The notes under the pieces are model-generated. The model saw only the letters and a list, made by a program, of their open reading frames with translations, made no database searches and was not told the origin of the DNA. A stretch of DNA of 64,000 nt, from the NCBI RefSeq assembly GCF_900114355.1, contig NZ_FOSS01000003.1:183215-247214 (forward strand). The letters are read 5' to 3'. How positions within the stretch are numbered: position 1 is the first letter of the stretch; each line of letters starts with the position of its first letter. Positions 62,443-64,000 of the stretch are shown here, in pieces. This DNA comes from Lysobacter sp. cf310. Its GTDB lineage: Bacteria > Pseudomonadota > Gammaproteobacteria > Xanthomonadales > Xanthomonadaceae. Made by a program: the position numbers and the translations under genes.

Positions 62443-63843
62443 TCAGAACGAGATCGGCACGCGTGCGGTCAGGCTCACGTCGGGGGTATCGCGGGTCACG
62501 CCGACGCCCAGTGCCACGTTCAAGGACACCTTGTCGTTGAAGCGATAGGAGCCGCCCAGCAGCAGCGTGCCCAGCACCACCCGCACCGAGCCGGGCGCGT
62601 CCTTGCCGTTCTGGCGGGTACGGTCGACGATGCTCTGGTCGTAGCCCAGGCTGATCGCGGCCTTCTCGTTCAAGGCCAGGCCCAGGCCGACGTTGAAGCC
62701 GAGGATGTCGCCGGCCTCGATCGCGCCCAGCGACTCGCGCTGGCCGCCCAAGACCGTACGCGACACGTTCTTGCGCTTGAAATTGTGCAGGTAGCTGAAG
62801 CTGCCGAAGAACACGATCGGGTCGGAGGGATACAACCAGGTGATGCCGGGCTGGATCGCTTCGAAGCCGGTGCCCGTCGGCAATTCCAGCGGCAGGCCGG
62901 TGCCGGTGGTATTGGCCACGCATCTGGTCACGCAATCGGTGACCATTTCGAACAGGTCCTTGCCGGTGCGGCTCTTGTAGCGCAGCCATCCGATATAGAA
63001 AGGCTTATCCGGCCCACCGCGATTGAGCTGGTAGCGCGCGGTGACTTCGACGTCGCCCAAACCGCTGCCGTGCGCATTGAACACATTGTCGACCGCGGTG
63101 CCGGTGAAGATCTCGCGGCTGACGGTGTCGCCGTTGACGTACACGTACGGCAGCTTAGCTTCCAGCTCGAAGCGATCGCTCAGGCCGTAGCGGCCGGTCA
63201 GGGTCGCGGTGGCGGTGGTGGTCTTGACCTGACGCACGTCGATCAGGCCGATCAGCAGGGCCGGGATGATGGTGTAGCCGACCAGGGCAACGCGGTCGTT
63301 CGAGGAATAGCCGAACTGCAGCGAGGGTTCGAGGATGAACTGACCGTGCGGGGTGAGCACGCCGGGCTGGTCGAAGATCTGCGCGACTTCGGGCGGGCGC
63401 GAATCCGATGCCGGCGCCTGCCCCACCGGCTGCTCCAGCGGCGGCTGGGCCAGCGGCGCCTGCGCCATCGCCAGCTGCGACAGCGCGGTCGACCCGTCCG
63501 GCGGCTGCGCGGGCAAGGGCTGCGACAGCGGCACCTGCGCGCCCTGCGCCAGCGCCGGCAAGGCCAGATTGGCCGGCGGCGTCGCGCCGCGCGCACGCGC
63601 GGACTCCAGGCGCTCCTCGTTCAGCACTTGCCGCAGCAAGGCGATATTGCGCTCCTGCTCGCGCAGCGCGACGTCCATCTCCTCGATGCGATCGTTCTGC
63701 GCCGCGACCTGTTGCCGCAGCATCTCCAGGGTGACGTCGCCGTCGGCCGGCGCACCGTTCTGCGCGCGCGCCACGCCCATCAGCGCCAGCGACAAGGCCG
63801 GCACCAGCGCGAGACGGAGGGGGTGAGCGTTGGGCGTGGTCAT
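62443..63843 (-). CDS. Outer-membrane beta-barrel with N-terminal coiled coil, FapF-like
   Basis: The 466-aa protein has a signal peptide (about 1-27), a coiled coil (about 38-78; LEMLRQQVAAQNDRIEEMDV), a Pro/Gln/Ala-rich linker and a barrel of some 12 strands (about 165-466) ending in the C-terminal Phe typical of outer-membrane proteins. FapF, the secretion pore for functional amyloid, has the same order of coiled coil, linker and barrel and is sometimes mislabelled acetate kinase. A general Phenol_MetA_deg-type transporter is an alternative. The gene at 63869 ends 25 bases upstream and would be its partner. Confidence 0.65.
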   Translation of the reverse strand: MTTPNAHPLRLALVPALSLALMGVARAQNGAPADGDVTLEMLRQQVAAQNDRIEEMDVALREQERNIALLRQVLNEERLESARARGATPPANLALPALAQGAQVPLSQPLPAQPPDGSTALSQLAMAQAPLAQPPLEQPVGQAPASDSRPPEVAQIFDQPGVLTPHGQFILEPSLQFGYSSNDRVALVGYTIIPALLIGLIDVRQVKTTTATATLTGRYGLSDRFELEAKLPYVYVNGDTVSREIFTGTAVDNVFNAHGSGLGDVEVTARYQLNRGGPDKPFYIGWLRYKSRTGKDLFEMVTDCVTRCVANTTGTGLPLELPTGTGFEAIQPGITWLYPSDPIVFFGSFSYLHNFKRKNVSRTVLGGQRESLGAIEAGDILGFNVGLGLALNEKAAISLGYDQSIVDRTRQNGKDAPGSVRVVLGTLLLGGSYRFNDKVSLNVALGVGVTRDTPDVSLTARVPISF

Positions 63844-63868
63844 GGCCGATCCTTCTTTTGCTGAGGCG

Positions 63869-64000
63869 TCACGGCGCGCCGGTGGCGCCGATCAGGGCGT
63901 TGTGCAGCGCGGCCTGGCCGTTGAGGTCCTGGAACACCCCCAAGGTGTTGACGCCGACGTTGAGCGTGGTCAGCGAACGGATGTCCTGGCCGTCCAGCGT
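63869..64000 (-). CDS. 3' end of a secreted-protein gene upstream of the FapF-like barrel (partial)
   Basis: Only the last 43 codons are in the window. They read TLDGQDIRSLTTLNVGVNTL and end QAALHNALIGATGAP. The Asn/Gly/Thr-rich, strand-like sequence could be an amyloid-type or beta-helical secreted protein, as expected before a FapF-like pore, but too little is present to decide. It is 25 bases before the barrel gene. Confidence 0.45.
   Translation of the reverse strand, partial: TLDGQDIRSLTTLNVGVNTLGVFQDLNGQAALHNALIGATGAP

Noticed and set aside
1-64000. CRISPR arrays, tRNA or rRNA genes
   Set aside because: I saw no regularly spaced repeats, tRNA cloverleaf arms with CCA ends, or rRNA signatures; a covariance search was not possible.

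Overview
The window reads as high-GC gammaproteobacterial chromosome, most likely Xanthomonadaceae and close to Lysobacter. This rests on strong GC bias, on the protein styles (DUF4124-like, DUF3011, DUF4386, a MocR regulator, a second Lnt-like acyltransferase) and on a Xer dif-like site with an Inovirus-type small gene beside it. The genus is an inference from recognition, not from a search. I see no rRNA, tRNA or CRISPR array.

Region 1 (1-26.8 kb) is a complete type VI secretion cluster. All 13 core genes are present. One arm runs leftward: tssJ-tssK-tssL-tssA, then, beyond the oppositely transcribed tagX, a 338-aa membrane protein, tssM, tagF, a TagN/OmpA-like gene, and a vgrG-led effector module (544-aa protein, 42-aa membrane peptide, start of a PAAR-like/Rhs protein cut by the window edge). 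The other arm runs rightward: TPR protein, tssB, tssC, hcp, tssE, tssF, tssG, tssH(clpV). TagX, TagF and TagN-like genes recall the Acinetobacter (i4b) layout. No PpkA/PppA/Fha genes are seen. The two arms diverge from a 233-bp region holding two 11-bp palindromes. A cluster of hairpins lies between tssC and hcp.

Region 2 (26.9-32.5 kb) is an accessory island of visibly lower GC: an H-NS-like silencer gene, a long hairpin, a small secreted DUF4124-like protein, a SIR2-HerA anti-phage pair, a small phage-like gene, a dif-like Xer site and an orphan 169-aa gene.

Region 3 (32.5-35.0 kb) is a two-gene operon of unknown function (566-aa coiled-coil-rich protein and ~238-aa glycine-rich protein), the best candidate here for something undescribed.

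Region 4 (35.4-64 kb) is ordinary chromosome with many small envelope proteins: an AHSA1 protein, a methyltransferase, an OmpR/histidine-kinase pair, S41 peptidase, an extended Lnt-like acyltransferase, SGNH hydrolase, CPBP protease, arginase-family enzyme, several small secreted proteins, an unpaired MazF-like toxin, a CorA/ZntB transporter, VanX-like lipoprotein, a MocR regulator, a TetR-controlled reductase with two identical operators, and at the right edge an outer-membrane barrel resembling FapF. Three paralogues of one small secreted Cys-containing family occur at 27.9, 46.8 and 54.5 kb.
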